From Pseudomonadota bacterium (GTDB taxonomy: Bacteria; Pseudomonadota; Alphaproteobacteria; Sphingomonadales; Sphingomonadaceae), in NCBI GenBank assembly GCA_023418595.1, contig JAEZZI010000013.1:1-64000 (forward strand): a DNA stretch of 64,000 nucleotides, given 5' to 3'. This document shows, one piece after another, positions 34,275 to 43,062 of the stretch. Under the pieces are notes generated by a model. That model was not told the origin of the DNA. It was given only the letters and a program-made list of their open reading frames with translations, and ran no database searches. Made by a program: the position numbers and the translations under genes. How positions within the stretch are numbered: the first letter of the stretch is position 1; each line of letters begins with the position of its first letter.

Positions 34275-35249
34275 ATGAGCGGTAAGCTGTCCGGCATCGG
34301 CGATACAGGCAGCGATCGGGCGCACGACGCGCAGGATCGCGATCTGGCGGGGCTGGAGCCGTTCCATGGCCTGCGCCGCCGCTGGCCGACGATATTGGGG
34401 TCGGTGGTGTCGATCGCGATGGTCGCGGTGCTGGCGTACGAATTGTTCGATGGCGGGCTCGCCGACCTGTCGCGTACCCTGCCCGACAATCCGGCATTTT
34501 ATCTGACGTTTCTGGCGATGTATGCCGCGCCGGTGTTTTTTGACTGGGTGATTTTCCGGCGGTTGTGGCGAATTCCGACTTCGGGGATCGGTGCGCTGGT
34601 CAAGAAGCGGATCGCGAACGACGTGGTGCTGGGCTATTCGGGCGAGGCGTATTTCTATGCCTGGGCGCGGCAGCGGATGCGGATGATCGCCGCGCCGTTC
34701 GGGGCGGTGAAGGACGTGTCGATCCTGTCGGCGCAGGCGGGCAACCTGCTGACGCTGATCGCGATGGCGATCGCGCTGCCCTTTGCCTCGGGCGTGCTGA
34801 CGCCCGACGAGCTGCGCGGGGTCGGCTGGGCGGCGGCAATCACGGTTGCGATCTCGCTGCCGTTCATCCTGTTTTCAAAGCGCGTCTATTCGCTGCCCGG
34901 ACGCGAGTTGTGGTGGGTGTTCGGGGTGCATTGTCTGCGCATTCTGGCGGGCAGTTTCGCGCTCGCCTGGGCATGGCATTTCGCGATGCCGGGGGTGGCG
35001 TTCGCAACCTGGGCATTCCTGGTCGCGATCCGCCTGCTCGTCACGCGGTTGCCGTTCGTTCCCAACAAAGACCTTCTTTTCGCCAACATCGCCATTATCT
35101 TAATCGGACAGGGCACCGACATGTCGGAACTGATGGCCCTGACTGCGGCAATGGCATTGCTGCTCCATGTGGCGCTGATCGGCGCCTTCGGATTTCTGGC
35201 ACTGGCGAGGAAAACAGATGATCGGCAAGACCAGCTTGTTGGGGTTTAG
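34275..35249 (+). CDS. Multi-pass membrane protein of unknown function
   Basis: A 324-residue protein with about eight predicted helices. A hydrophilic N-terminus of 35 residues with many Asp and Arg precedes the first helix (TILGSVVSIAMVAVLAYEL). The pattern of helices broken by basic loops (RLWRIPTSGIGALVKKRIAN, YAWARQRMRMI) is loosely like the lysylphosphatidylglycerol-synthase or flippase membrane domain, though no diagnostic motif is present. Its end overlaps the DUF2141 gene by 32 bases, and a glycosyltransferase follows, suggesting a role in envelope glycan or lipid handling. Confidence 0.65.
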   Translation: MSGKLSGIGDTGSDRAHDAQDRDLAGLEPFHGLRRRWPTILGSVVSIAMVAVLAYELFDGGLADLSRTLPDNPAFYLTFLAMYAAPVFFDWVIFRRLWRIPTSGIGALVKKRIANDVVLGYSGEAYFYAWARQRMRMIAAPFGAVKDVSILSAQAGNLLTLIAMAIALPFASGVLTPDELRGVGWAAAITVAISLPFILFSKRVYSLPGRELWWVFGVHCLRILAGSFALAWAWHFAMPGVAFATWAFLVAIRLLVTRLPFVPNKDLLFANIAIILIGQGTDMSELMALTAAMALLLHVALIGAFGFLALARKTDDRQDQLVGV

Positions 35250-35745
35250 CGCGGCGGCGCTGGCGTTGGCGGTAACGCCTGCCCAGGCGAACCGCGCCAT
35301 CGGTCCCGACGCGGCGGCCTGCAATTCGAACAGCGGGCCGGCAATTCGCGTCAACGTGTCGGGCCTGAAGGACCGCACCGGGCGGCTGAAGCTCGAATTG
35401 TGGAATGCGACCGAGGAAGAGTTTCTGAAGGACGACCGCGACCTCAAGCGCGACGGCCAGTTCTTTCACCGCGTCTGGGCGGACATGCCGTCATCGGGCG
35501 CGGTGACGATGTGCATCAAAGCGCCCAAGCCCGGCCGCTATGCATTGCTGTTCACCCACGACCGCGACGGCAAGAACAAGTTCAATTTCTGGCAGGACGG
35601 CGCGGGGTTCCCGAGCAACACGCGGCTGGGCCGCAGCCGCCCCAAATTATCCCAGGCGGTGATCAATGTGCCCGCGGGGGTGACGACCACCGATATCAAG
35701 GTCCAGTATCTGCGCGGCATTGGCGGTTTCTCTCCCGCGCGGTGA
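35218..35745 (+). CDS. DUF2141 secreted protein
   Basis: A 175-residue protein with a Sec signal (KTSLLGFSAAALALAVTPAQA, cleavage near 24) and a beta-rich DUF2141 domain: IRVNVSGLKDRTGRLKLELW near 44-63, then PKPGRYALLFTHDRDGKNKF with the conserved HDRDGKNKFN segment. Two cysteines (near 35 and 102) could form a disulfide in the periplasm. The molecular function of DUF2141 is unknown to me. The gene overlaps the preceding membrane protein and precedes a GT4 enzyme. Confidence 0.85.
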   Translation: MIGKTSLLGFSAAALALAVTPAQANRAIGPDAAACNSNSGPAIRVNVSGLKDRTGRLKLELWNATEEEFLKDDRDLKRDGQFFHRVWADMPSSGAVTMCIKAPKPGRYALLFTHDRDGKNKFNFWQDGAGFPSNTRLGRSRPKLSQAVINVPAGVTTTDIKVQYLRGIGGFSPAR

Positions 35746-35765
35746 TCTGCTAGACGCAAGGCGCC

Positions 35766-36953
35766 ATGCGGATCGTCGACGTCAACGAATATTATTCGCC
35801 CACCGGCGGAGGCGTTCGGACCTATCTCGACCGCAAGCTGTCGATCATGGCGGATCTGGGCCACGAGCTGATCGTCATCGCACCGGGGCGCGAGGACCGG
35901 CTGGAGGAGCGGCCCGGCGGCGGCAAAATCCATTGGGTGAAGGCGCCGCGGCTGATCTTCGACCGCAATTACGGCATCTTCACGTCTGGTCGTGAAATCC
36001 GGCGTCTGCTCGATGAGATCGACCCCGACGTCGTGGAAACCAGTTCGCCCTGGCGACCGGCGTGGATCGTCGGCAACTGGCAGGGGCGCGCGCTCAAGGT
36101 GTATTTCGCGCATAACGACAATATCGGCGCCTATCCGCAGCGCTGGTTCGAAGGCTGGGCGTCGCCCGGCCGGATCGAGGAAGCGTTCGGCTGGTACACC
36201 CGTTACATGGCGCGGTTCCTCGACCGGTTCGACGCGTTCGTGACCAACGGCCCGGCAATCGCCAAGCGCGAGCGCAGGCGCGGGCTGACCGTCCATGCCG
36301 CCGCCCCGCTGGGGATCGAGAAGGCGTATTTCTCGCCCGATTTCCGCGACGAGAAGCTGCGCGCGTCGCTGCTCGAACAATGCGGCCTGCCGGCCGACGG
36401 GCATCTGCTGCTGGGCATGGGGCGGCATCACCCCGAAAAACGCTGGCCGATGGTGTTCGATGCGGTGCAGCGCGCCGGGCGGCATCTGCCGGTCGGCATG
36501 ATCCTGATCGGCACCGGGGTCGATGGCGGCAAGCTGGCGCGGCATATCGAGGGGAGCCCGCATATCCGGCTGTTCCGTCCGGTCTATGACCGCCCGCGCC
36601 TGTCGCGGATCATGGCGAGCTGCGACGCGCTCATCCACGGGTCGGACGCCGAGCCGTTCGGGCTGGTGGGGCTGGAGGCGATCGCCAGCGGATTGCCGCT
36701 GATCGCGCCCGACGAAGGCGGGTTCGCCGAAATCGCCGATCCGCTGTTCTGTGAAACCTATGCCGCGCGCGATGCCAAGTCCGCTGCGGCGGCAATCCGG
36801 CGGCTGTTCGCGCGCGAGCCGGCGATCCTGCGTGCAGCGGCGCGGAAAGCGGCGGGCGAGGTGATGTCCGACGTCGATCACGCGCGCGAACTGGTCGCGC
36901 TGTATCAACGGATGATCGACCAGCGCGACGGGCGGCTGCGGGTGGTGGCCTGA
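35766..36953 (+). CDS. GT4-family glycosyltransferase
   Basis: A 395-residue retaining GT-B glycosyltransferase. The N-terminal acceptor domain starts RIVDVNEYYSPTGGGVRTYL with the glycine loop. The C-terminal donor domain has LLLGMGRHHPEKRWPMVFDA and the Ex7E donor-binding motif HGSDAEPFGLVGLEAIASG near 295-313, followed by PLIAPDEGGFAEI. The donor and acceptor are not readable. It is the third gene of the membrane protein-DUF2141-GT4 set and ends 9 bases before the convergent pepN stop. Confidence 0.9.
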   Translation: MRIVDVNEYYSPTGGGVRTYLDRKLSIMADLGHELIVIAPGREDRLEERPGGGKIHWVKAPRLIFDRNYGIFTSGREIRRLLDEIDPDVVETSSPWRPAWIVGNWQGRALKVYFAHNDNIGAYPQRWFEGWASPGRIEEAFGWYTRYMARFLDRFDAFVTNGPAIAKRERRRGLTVHAAAPLGIEKAYFSPDFRDEKLRASLLEQCGLPADGHLLLGMGRHHPEKRWPMVFDAVQRAGRHLPVGMILIGTGVDGGKLARHIEGSPHIRLFRPVYDRPRLSRIMASCDALIHGSDAEPFGLVGLEAIASGLPLIAPDEGGFAEIADPLFCETYAARDAKSAAAAIRRLFAREPAILRAAARKAAGEVMSDVDHARELVALYQRMIDQRDGRLRVVA

Positions 36954-36962
36954 AGCGCCCCC

Positions 36963-39548
36963 TCAGTCGAGGCTTTTCGATACCTGTTCCAGCATGTCCT
37001 TCGACAGGCCTGGCACGGCCATGATGCGTTCCAGCTCGGCGCGCATCAGGGCGGCGCGGCCTTCGTCGAAGCGCCGCCAGCGGCCGAGCGGGGGGACGAG
37101 CTTGGCGGCGGTCTGGGGGTTGAGCTTGTCGAGCGCGATCAGCTGGTCGGCGACGAAGCGGTAGCCGCGACCGTCTTTGGCATGGAAGGCGCGCTGGTTG
37201 ACGCTGAACGCACCGATCAGCGCGCGGGCGCGGTTGGGGTTCGACAGGGTGAAGTCGCGGTGGCGGCTGAGTTCCTCGACGACCGCTGCGGTGTCGTCGC
37301 GCGACGACAGGGCCTGGGTCTGGAACCATTTGTCGAGCACCAGCGCATTGTCCGAATAGCGATTGTAGAAAATGTCGAGCGCGGCGATGCGCTTGTCCGA
37401 GGTGCCGCCGACGAGCGTGGTGAGCGCGCCCTGGCGGTCGGTCATGTTGTCGGCGCCCTCGAACTGGGCGAAGGCGAGCGCGGCGGCATCGGGCGCGCCG
37501 GAGGCCGCGATATAGCCGAGTGCTACGGTTTTCAGTCGGCGTGCGCCCTTGGCGGCGGGAGAGTATTCGAACCGGTTGGCGCGGTTGGCGTCATACGCCT
37601 CGCGCCACAGTCCTTCCAGCTCGCGTCCCAGGTCGCGGCGCAGCGCTTCCCTTGCGCGGAAGATCGCATCGGGATCGACCACCTGCATCTGGTCGCCAAC
37701 GAAACTTTCGGACGGCAGCAGCACCGCTTCGGCCACGAAGGCGGCGTCGAGCGCGGGGTCGTCGAGCGTGCGGCGCACGGCATCGATCACCGGCGCGTGG
37801 TTGCCGCGCCCTTCGGCGACGCTGGCGACGAGCGTGTCGAGCATCAGTTGCTGCATCGCCTCGTACCGGGCGAAGGGGTCGTCGTCATGCGCCGACAGGA
37901 AGGCGAGGTCGGCGGCGGAGCGGTTGGTGTTGACGATGACGGGAGCGGAAAAGCCGCGATTGATCGAAAGCACCGGGCGCTCGCCGGTGACCGCGAACGC
38001 CACCTCGGCGCGCGCATCGTCGAGCATCACCAGCTGTTCGCCGGACAGCGGCTTGCCGTCGTCGCCGAACAATTTGAGTTTGAGCGGGATCGCCATCGGC
38101 TGCTTGTGCGGCTGGCCGGGCGTGGGGGGCACGTCCTGCGCCAGCGAGACGGTGACATGGGTTTCGTCCGCCTTGATCGCGGCGGTGACGCGCGGGGTGC
38201 CGGCTTGCGAATACCAGAGGCGGAATTGCGCGAGGTCGCGGCCCGACGCTTCCTCCATGCAGGCGACGAAGTCCTCGCAGGTCGCCGCCGTCCCGTCGAA
38301 CCGGTCGAAATACAGATCGGTGGCGGCGCGGAAGTCTTTCTCGCCCAATATCGTCGCCATCATGCGGATCAGCTCGGCGCCCTTGTTGTAGATGGTCGCG
38401 GTGTAGAAATTGCTGATCTCGATATAGGATTCGGGCCGCACGGGATGGGCGAGCGGGCCACTGTCTTCGGGGAATTGCGCGGCACGTAACGCCCGCACAT
38501 CCTCGATCCGCTTGACCGCGGCGGAACCCTGGTCGGCGGAGAATTGCTGGTCGCGGTAGACGGTGAAGCCTTCTTTCAGGGAAAGCTGGAACCAGTCGCG
38601 GCAAGTGACGCGGTTGCCCGACCAGTTATGGAAATATTCGTGCGCGACGACGGCGGCGACCGCGTCATAGTCGTAATCGGTGGCGGTGTCGGGATCGGCG
38701 AGGATGTAACGGCTGTTGAAGATGTTCAGCCCCTTGTTTTCCATCGCGCCGAAGTTGAAATCGTCGACCGCGACGATGTTGAACACGTCGAGATCATATT
38801 CGCGGCCATAAACGCGCTCGTCCCACGCCATCGAGGTCTTGAGCGCGTGCATCGCATGGTCGGTGCGCGGCAGATCGGCCTCGCGCACCCAGATGCCGAG
38901 ATCGACGACGCGGCCCGACCGGGTGGTGAATGTCGATCGGTTCGCCACCAGATCGCCGGCGACCAGCGCGAACAGATAGCTGGGTTTGGGGAACGGGTCG
39001 TGCCATTCGGCCCAATGCCTGCCGCCCTCCAGATCACCTGACGCGATGGGGTCGCCATTGGCGAGCAGCACCGGATAGCGCGCCTTGTCGGCGGTCATCC
39101 TCACCCGATAACGCGCGAGCACATCGGGGCGGTCGGGGAAGAAGGTAATCCGCCGGAACCCTTCGGCTTCGCACTGGGTGCAGAGATTGCCGCCCGAGGC
39201 GTAGAGGCCCATCAACTGGGTGTTGCGTTCGGGCTGGACCAGCACTTCGGTCTCGACTTGATGCGCGTCGCCGTCGAGGGTCAGGACCAGCGCGCCGTCA
39301 TCGACCACCCAGTCGGTGCGATTCTGGCCATCGACGCGGACGGCCATCGGGTGCAGCCCGTCGCCATCGAGCCGCAGCGGGCGGTCATGGTCGCCGTTCC
39401 GGGTGACCGACAGTGTCGCGCGCACCCGCGTTTCGGCGGCATCGAGGTCGAAATCGAGTGCGATTTCCGGGACCAGCCAGTCGGGTGGGCGGTAATCCTC
39501 TCGCCGGATCGCGGGGGGCTGGCTGGGGGCACGCTGGATATCGAACAT
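36963..39548 (-). CDS. pepN: Aminopeptidase N
   Basis: An 861-residue M1 metallopeptidase of the bacterial PepN type. The substrate-anchoring motif is NFGAMENKGLNIF, and zinc binding is HEYFHNWSGNRVTC with the third ligand Glu in SLKEGFTVYRDQQF. Long helical C-terminal domains (DUF3458 type) follow, ending FDEGRAALMRAELERIM. It trims N-terminal amino acids from peptides in the cytoplasm. The start is placed at MFDIQRAPSQPP because family members start close to this point. Confidence 0.96.
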   Translation of the reverse strand: MFDIQRAPSQPPAIRREDYRPPDWLVPEIALDFDLDAAETRVRATLSVTRNGDHDRPLRLDGDGLHPMAVRVDGQNRTDWVVDDGALVLTLDGDAHQVETEVLVQPERNTQLMGLYASGGNLCTQCEAEGFRRITFFPDRPDVLARYRVRMTADKARYPVLLANGDPIASGDLEGGRHWAEWHDPFPKPSYLFALVAGDLVANRSTFTTRSGRVVDLGIWVREADLPRTDHAMHALKTSMAWDERVYGREYDLDVFNIVAVDDFNFGAMENKGLNIFNSRYILADPDTATDYDYDAVAAVVAHEYFHNWSGNRVTCRDWFQLSLKEGFTVYRDQQFSADQGSAAVKRIEDVRALRAAQFPEDSGPLAHPVRPESYIEISNFYTATIYNKGAELIRMMATILGEKDFRAATDLYFDRFDGTAATCEDFVACMEEASGRDLAQFRLWYSQAGTPRVTAAIKADETHVTVSLAQDVPPTPGQPHKQPMAIPLKLKLFGDDGKPLSGEQLVMLDDARAEVAFAVTGERPVLSINRGFSAPVIVNTNRSAADLAFLSAHDDDPFARYEAMQQLMLDTLVASVAEGRGNHAPVIDAVRRTLDDPALDAAFVAEAVLLPSESFVGDQMQVVDPDAIFRAREALRRDLGRELEGLWREAYDANRANRFEYSPAAKGARRLKTVALGYIAASGAPDAAALAFAQFEGADNMTDRQGALTTLVGGTSDKRIAALDIFYNRYSDNALVLDKWFQTQALSSRDDTAAVVEELSRHRDFTLSNPNRARALIGAFSVNQRAFHAKDGRGYRFVADQLIALDKLNPQTAAKLVPPLGRWRRFDEGRAALMRAELERIMAVPGLSKDMLEQVSKSLD

Positions 39549-39666
39549 CTGATCGCCTGATCCGGCGCAATTCACTTGCGCGATTGGGAAAAAATCGTGC
39601 GCGTGCGTTGCGATTCAACGCGCGGCTGCTAACCATCCCCTTATGCCCGGTTTCAAGAGGATGCCA

Positions 39667-41340
39667 ATGATCCGTTTTGCCGTACCGTTCGCTGCGCTGC
39701 TGCTGTCCACCGCTGCCTATGCCCAAACCGCGCCTGCGCCTGCCCCGGCACCGTCTGCCGCCGCGGTCGATGTCCATGCGCTGAGCAATGACGAGCGCGC
39801 GATGCGGTCGCACGTCATGTTCCTGGCATCGGACGCGATGCAGGGGCGCGAGGCGGGAACCGATGCCTATGACGTCGCCGCCGAATATGTCGCCGCGCAA
39901 TTCTATGCCCAGGGGCTGAAGCCTGCGGGGACAGACGGCAGCTATCTGCAGCAGGTGCCGCTGATCGCGTTCAAGGCGGCGGACAAGGGCAGCTTTGCCG
40001 TCACGCGCGGCGGGCAGAACAGCGCGCTCGAATTCGGGGTGGACTATATCCCCGGCGCAACCTCTTCGCGGCCAGAGGTCACCGTCAACGCGCCGGTGGT
40101 GTTCGTCGGTCACGGTATCGTCGCGCCCGAGTTCAAGCGCAACGATTATGCGGGCGTCGATGTGAAGGGGAAGGTCGTGGCGTTGTTCTCCGGCGCGCCC
40201 GCCAGCTTCAACGGCGAGGTGCGCGCGCATTTCGGCAGCGTGGCGAACAAGGCCGCCTATGCCGCGTCGCGCGGGGCGGTCGGCGTGATCGTGCTGGAAA
40301 GCCCGCAAAGCGCGCGGGTCCGCCCATTCGCGCGGCTGGCGGAAACCTACACATCGACTCGGATGAGCTGGATGCGTCCCGATGGGACCGGGTTCGACAT
40401 TGCGGGCAATGCGCCGGTGCTGGGCACGCTGTCGGCGGCGGGCGCGAACAAATTGTTCGCGGGCGCGCGCACCAACTGGGCCGCGATCAGCAAGCAGGCC
40501 GAGGGCGAGGGCGCGACCTTCAAGGCGTTCGAGCTGCCGTCGCGGCTGAACGCGACCATCCGATCGACCAGCGAAAAGGTCGAAAGCCCCAATGTTGCGG
40601 GCATGATCGAGGGATCGGACCCCAAGCTCAAGGACGAGGTGATCGTGCTGACCGCGCATCTCGACCATGTCGGCATCGGGCGGCCCGATGCGAGCGGCGA
40701 CACCATCTATAACGGCGCGATGGACAATGCGGTGGGGATCGCCTCGCTCATTGAAAACGCGCGGCGGTTCAAGGAGCAGGGCGTGAAGCCGAAACGCTCG
40801 ATCCTGTTCCTGGCGGTGACCGCCGAGGAAAAGGGGCTGGTCGGCGCCGATTATTTCGCGCGCAACCCGACCGTGCGGCGCGAACAGATGGTCGCCAACG
40901 TCAATCTCGACATGCCGATCATCACCTATAAATTCGAGGATATGGTCGCCTTCGGCGCCGAGCGTTCGACGCTGGGGCCGATCACCAAGGCGGCGGTCGA
41001 GGGGATCGGCGTCACCCTGTCGCCCGACCCGATGCCCGAACAGGGTTTCTTCGTCCGATCCGACCATTACCGCTTCGTCCAGCAGGGTGTGCCGTCCGTC
41101 TTCCTGTGGCCGGGCACCAAGGGGCCGGGCAAGGCGGCGTTCGACCATTTCCTGTCGACGCATTATCATCAGCCGTCGGACGAACTCGACCAGCAGCCGA
41201 ACATCGACTGGGCATCGGGCGTGCGCTTCATCGAGGCGAATTTCGCGATCACCAAGGCGATTGCCGACGCGCCCGAACGCCCACGCTGGAACAAGGGCGA
41301 TTTCTTCGGAACGCTCTATAACGGTCATGGAGCCAAGTGA
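39667..41340 (+). CDS. Secreted M28-type zinc peptidase, paralogue 1
   Basis: A 557-residue M28 (aminopeptidase Y/S type) protein with a Sec signal (RFAVPFAALLLSTAAYAQ) and a proline/alanine linker. A PA-like insertion domain precedes the catalytic domain. Zinc and catalytic motifs are TAHLDHVG, GAMDNAVGIASL, TAEEKGLVGADYF, NVNLDMPI and RSDHYRFVQQGVPS. It probably trims peptides in the periplasm or outside. AAGAGG at 39655-39660 favours ATG 39667 over 39661. The stop overlaps the start of paralogue 2 by one base. Confidence 0.9.
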   Translation: MIRFAVPFAALLLSTAAYAQTAPAPAPAPSAAAVDVHALSNDERAMRSHVMFLASDAMQGREAGTDAYDVAAEYVAAQFYAQGLKPAGTDGSYLQQVPLIAFKAADKGSFAVTRGGQNSALEFGVDYIPGATSSRPEVTVNAPVVFVGHGIVAPEFKRNDYAGVDVKGKVVALFSGAPASFNGEVRAHFGSVANKAAYAASRGAVGVIVLESPQSARVRPFARLAETYTSTRMSWMRPDGTGFDIAGNAPVLGTLSAAGANKLFAGARTNWAAISKQAEGEGATFKAFELPSRLNATIRSTSEKVESPNVAGMIEGSDPKLKDEVIVLTAHLDHVGIGRPDASGDTIYNGAMDNAVGIASLIENARRFKEQGVKPKRSILFLAVTAEEKGLVGADYFARNPTVRREQMVANVNLDMPIITYKFEDMVAFGAERSTLGPITKAAVEGIGVTLSPDPMPEQGFFVRSDHYRFVQQGVPSVFLWPGTKGPGKAAFDHFLSTHYHQPSDELDQQPNIDWASGVRFIEANFAITKAIADAPERPRWNKGDFFGTLYNGHGAK

Positions 41341-42917
41341 TGCGTAACCTGATCCTGTCCGCCCTGCTTGCCGGATCGTCGCTGGCGCTGGGGGCGTGCA
41401 GCCATGCCGCGCCCGAAAGCGCGTCGGTGGTCGTCGACGGCCAGACGCTGACCGCCGAACAGGCGCGCTGGCGGTCGCATATCGCGATCCTGGCCGACGA
41501 TGCGATGGAAGGGCGGCTGGCAGGGACGCCGGGTTATGACCGCGCCGCCGATTATGTCGTCCGGCAGTTCGAGCAGATCGGCGCGACGCCGCGTGGCACC
41601 GATGGCTGGTTCCAGCCGGTGCCGCTGGTCCGCGCCTCCGCCGCCGGACCGGGAAGCGCGGCGATGGTCGCAGGCGGGCAGGCGACGCCGCTCACCTTCG
41701 GCACCGATTACGTGCCGGGGGCGACGATGGGCCACCGCTCGGTCGCGGTCGATGCGCCGCTGATCTTCGTCGGCCAGGGGATCGCCGCGGCAAGCGAAGG
41801 GCGCGACGATTATGCGGGCCTGGACCTGAAGGGCAAGATCGCGGTGTTCGCGCCGGGCGCGCCCGACACGCTGCAAGGCGAAATCCGCGCGCACGCCGCG
41901 CGGCCCGACAACAAGGCGGCCGAAGCGGCGAAGCGCGGGGCGATCGCGACGATCATGCTTGCTCCGCAACAGATGCCGCTCGCCGAACTCGCCCAAGGCT
42001 ATCAGGAGCCGCGCAACAGCTGGCGCAAGGCGGACGGCACCGGTTTCTCGATCGCGCCGATCCCGCAACTGGGGGTGCTGAGCAATGCCGCCGCCGCGCG
42101 CATCTTTGGCGGCGCGCTCAAACCGGGGGCGGTGAGCAAGGCCAATCTGCGCTTTGCCAGCCAGACCAATTTCGCGCCGTTCGAAAGCAAGAACATTGTC
42201 GGGATGATACCCGGCACCGATCCGGCGCTGGCGAACGAATATGTCGTGCTGACCGGGCATCTCGATCATCTGGGCGTGCGCGAGGATGGCGAGGTGTTCA
42301 ACGGCGCGATGGACAATGCGAGCGGCATCGCGTCGATGATCGAGGCGGGGCGCAAGCTGGTCGCCGAACCCGGTCGCCGCCCGATCCTGCTGGTCGCGCT
42401 CACCGCCGAGGAAGGCGGCCTCGTCGGCAGCGATTATTTCGCGCGGCATCCGGTGGTGCCGATTTCGCAGATTGTCGGCAATGTGAACCTCGATATGCCG
42501 ATCCTGACCTATCCGTTCACCGACATGTTCGCGTTCGGCGCGGATCGCTCGACCTTGGGTCCGATTACAGAAAAGGCGCTGGCCGATATCGGCATCACGC
42601 TGACCCCCGATCCCGACCCGCGCGAGGCGCTGTTCACCCGGTCGGATCATTATCGCTTCGTCCAGGCGGGCGTGCCGGTACTGTTCCTGAAAACCGGCTT
42701 TGCGGGCGAAGGCCAGGTCGCGACCAGGACCTTCCGATCTGGGCCGTATCACAACGTGAACGACGATCTGACGCTGCCGTTCAACTGGGAATCGGGGGTG
42801 AAGTTCGTGGACGCGAACGTCGCGATCGCGCGCGGGATCGCCAATGCGGCGGAACGCCCGCGGTGGAACAAGGGCGATTATTTCGGCACGCTCTATGGCG
42901 GATACGGGGCGAAATAG
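41340..42917 (+). CDS. Lipoprotein M28-type zinc peptidase, paralogue 2
   Basis: A 525-residue paralogue of its upstream neighbour with the same domain order and motifs (TGHLDHLG, GAMDNASGIASM, TAEEGGLVGSDYF, NVNLDMPI, RSDHYRFVQAGVP). Its N-terminus carries a lipobox, LALGACSHA, so it should be lipid-anchored, unlike paralogues 1 and 3. It is translationally coupled to paralogue 1 (TGATG). A palindromic repeat separates it from paralogue 3. Confidence 0.9.
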   Translation: MRNLILSALLAGSSLALGACSHAAPESASVVVDGQTLTAEQARWRSHIAILADDAMEGRLAGTPGYDRAADYVVRQFEQIGATPRGTDGWFQPVPLVRASAAGPGSAAMVAGGQATPLTFGTDYVPGATMGHRSVAVDAPLIFVGQGIAAASEGRDDYAGLDLKGKIAVFAPGAPDTLQGEIRAHAARPDNKAAEAAKRGAIATIMLAPQQMPLAELAQGYQEPRNSWRKADGTGFSIAPIPQLGVLSNAAAARIFGGALKPGAVSKANLRFASQTNFAPFESKNIVGMIPGTDPALANEYVVLTGHLDHLGVREDGEVFNGAMDNASGIASMIEAGRKLVAEPGRRPILLVALTAEEGGLVGSDYFARHPVVPISQIVGNVNLDMPILTYPFTDMFAFGADRSTLGPITEKALADIGITLTPDPDPREALFTRSDHYRFVQAGVPVLFLKTGFAGEGQVATRTFRSGPYHNVNDDLTLPFNWESGVKFVDANVAIARGIANAAERPRWNKGDYFGTLYGGYGAK

Positions 42918-42939
42918 GCCGGTATTTTCCACGCCCTCT

Positions 42940-43026
42940 CCCCGTTCGTGCCGAGCCTGTCGAAGCACTGTTCTTTCTTGCGTAGCCAAGAAGGACAGCA
43001 TTTCGACAGGCTCAATGCGAACGGGG
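42940..43026. repeat. Intergenic inverted repeat, family B (copy 1)
   Basis: Arms from 42940 (CCCCGTTCGTGCCGAGCCTG...) and ending at 43026 pair over about 36 bases with several mismatches. Other copies of this family are at 50236-50334 and 54172-54271. It sits between M28 paralogues 2 and 3. Confidence 0.85.
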
Positions 43027-43062
43027 AGGGGTTTGATATATCCGCGGGGATTGGGGGATATA

